64,000 bases of DNA, taken from positions 1-64,000 of the forward strand of contig NJFT01000073.1 in assembly GCA_002221725.1 (NCBI GenBank), in the 5' to 3' direction. The translations under genes were made by a program, and so were the position numbers. The notes beneath the pieces are model-generated. The model saw nothing but the letters and a program-made list of their open reading frames with translations, was not told where the DNA came from and did no database searches. Position 1 is the stretch's first letter, and each line of letters opens with the position of its first letter. This document shows, piece after piece, positions 63,087-64,000 of the stretch. The stretch comes from Scedosporium boydii. Taxonomy: Eukaryota; Ascomycota; Sordariomycetes; Microascales; Microascaceae.

Positions 63087-63580
63087 GGCTGATGCTGGAT
63101 TGGCTATGGTAGTAGCAGCCTACTGGTCCTTGATGAAAGCAATCTGCAATTTTACAGGAGAACGAGTAAAGCTCAGGGACATCTTGATAGCTTATATGGC
63201 GGAGCACTGATACTTATCTTTGTCAGTATTCATGTCTGAGTCTCAACCAGATTGCGCCGCTACAGCTGTTGGTCCCTAAGCGCCAAGAGCAGGATCAACC
63301 GAAACACGAGTTGTCTGTCCAATGATGCTGCTGTGGCTGTATTTGCTATACGGCGGTTGTGGCCCCCAAATAACAATCGTCTTTTTGGCCGCCTGTCATA
63401 CGAGTTGGGGCTAGCTGATGTAGGAGTGCGGTTATGGCCCCCGTTTCACCAATCCCGCATTTGGTCCGCCTATCGAATCAAAGACGCGCCTGCAGCTGTT
63501 GCCGCCCATGCTACCCTGTTGGCCGCCTTGCCGCGCCAAGACCACCGCGATCCTGATCCTGTTCCGCCTCCGAAGTGGGG

Positions 63581-63843
63581 CCGGCCTATGCGGCTCCCAG
63601 TTGGCCCTGCTCGCACCAACGCCGCTCTGGCAGCCATGCCCAGCCGTCACAGCGCCCGTTGAGTGTTGGTTCCCCTATCGTGCTAACACCGCTACTGCAG
63701 TAGGCGGACGGGGGTGGCGCAGCTCATGCCATTGGGGGCCGGAGGATTTTGAGGCCGGAGCCGGGCCAGAACCAACAGCAGCAGGAAGGTGCCCACATGG
63801 CCAGCCTCGCAGCTCCCGTTTAATGTTGGTTCTCCTTTCGAGC

Positions 63844-63876
<33 letters not shown>

Positions 63877-64000
63877 AAAAAGCTATGACCGGCCCTTGCC
63901 GCGCCTGTTCGCCCTGCTCGCGCCAACACCCAACCGCAGTGAGCGAACGGGGGTGATGCAGCTCATGTACCGGGGGGGCCGGAGGATTTTGAGGCTGGAG
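63581..64000. repeat. diverged and rearranged direct repeat
   Basis: Three blocks occur twice. Block a (CCCTGCTCGCACCAAC region) is at about 63581-63625 and 63888-63927. Block b (CCCGTTGAGTGTTGGTTCCC region) is at about 63630-63686 and 63794-63846. Block c (ACGGGGGTG..GGAGGATTTTGAGG) is at about 63700-63760 and 63945-64000. The order is a-b-c, then b-a-c, so the second copy is rearranged. The array probably continues past the window. Confidence 0.75.
63847..63881. repeat. poly-C/poly-A run
   Basis: Twenty C followed directly by fifteen A, inside the degenerate repeat and between its blocks b and a. It may be a relic of an element end or an assembly artefact; length is uncertain. Confidence 0.85.

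Larger units (their letters stand above)
63087..64000. other. GC-rich degenerate repeat region at window edge
   Basis: The first part upstream of the secreted-protein gene is its likely promoter. From about 63240 the sequence is GC-rich with poorly conserved internal repeats, for example CGGTTGTGGCCCCC near 63354 and CGGTTATGGCCCCC near 63429. Frames on both strands look like chance frames of GC-rich DNA. No gene is supported. Confidence 0.55.

Overview
The window is nuclear DNA from a filamentous ascomycete, most likely a Sordariomycete. Its genes are split by short introns, mostly 55-130 nt, with GT..AG ends and CTAAC/CTGAC-type branch sites. The gene set also fits: HET-C, RIC8, a ro-3-type dynactin, a pyr4-type OMP decarboxylase carrying the fungal insertion, and Zn2Cys6 and HMG-box regulators. 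Species cannot be fixed from the sequence alone. I reassembled exons by hand; for every multi-exon gene listed, phase is kept across each proposed junction.

Layout. From 0 to 15 kb, five genes lie on the minus strand: a VWA-domain protein, a PLP aminotransferase, a large unknown protein, an RBM39/Rsd1-like splicing factor and the sphingolipid fatty-acid 2-hydroxylase (Scs7 type). HET-C follows on the plus strand (17-20 kb) and converges on a PP2C phosphatase (minus). Next come an unknown gene (minus) and phosphatidylinositol synthase (minus). A 5.4 kb gene-free stretch leads to the OMP decarboxylase gene (plus). A second 4.7 kb gene-free stretch leads to a Zn2Cys6 regulator (plus) and SRP19 (plus). 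SRP19 converges on p150-Glued dynactin (minus). Minus-strand genes for an HMG-box factor, RuvB-like 1 and RIC8 follow.

Most of the window is conserved housekeeping: splicing, lipid synthesis, pyrimidine synthesis, protein targeting, dynein transport, chromatin remodelling and G-protein signalling. I see no biosynthetic cluster, CRISPR array, rRNA or convincing tRNA.

The right end (about 61.7-64 kb) differs. It holds a truncated two-exon relic that resembles the N-terminus of fungal DUF3435/C2H2-type mobile-element proteins. On the opposite strand lies a secreted-protein gene whose 3' end runs antisense through that relic. Beyond it are degenerate, rearranged GC-rich repeats with a poly-C/poly-A run. 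This looks like the edge of a repeat or accessory region. A second unexplained signal is a 9-mer (TACGAAGTA or its complement) that recurs in the gene-free stretches far above chance.
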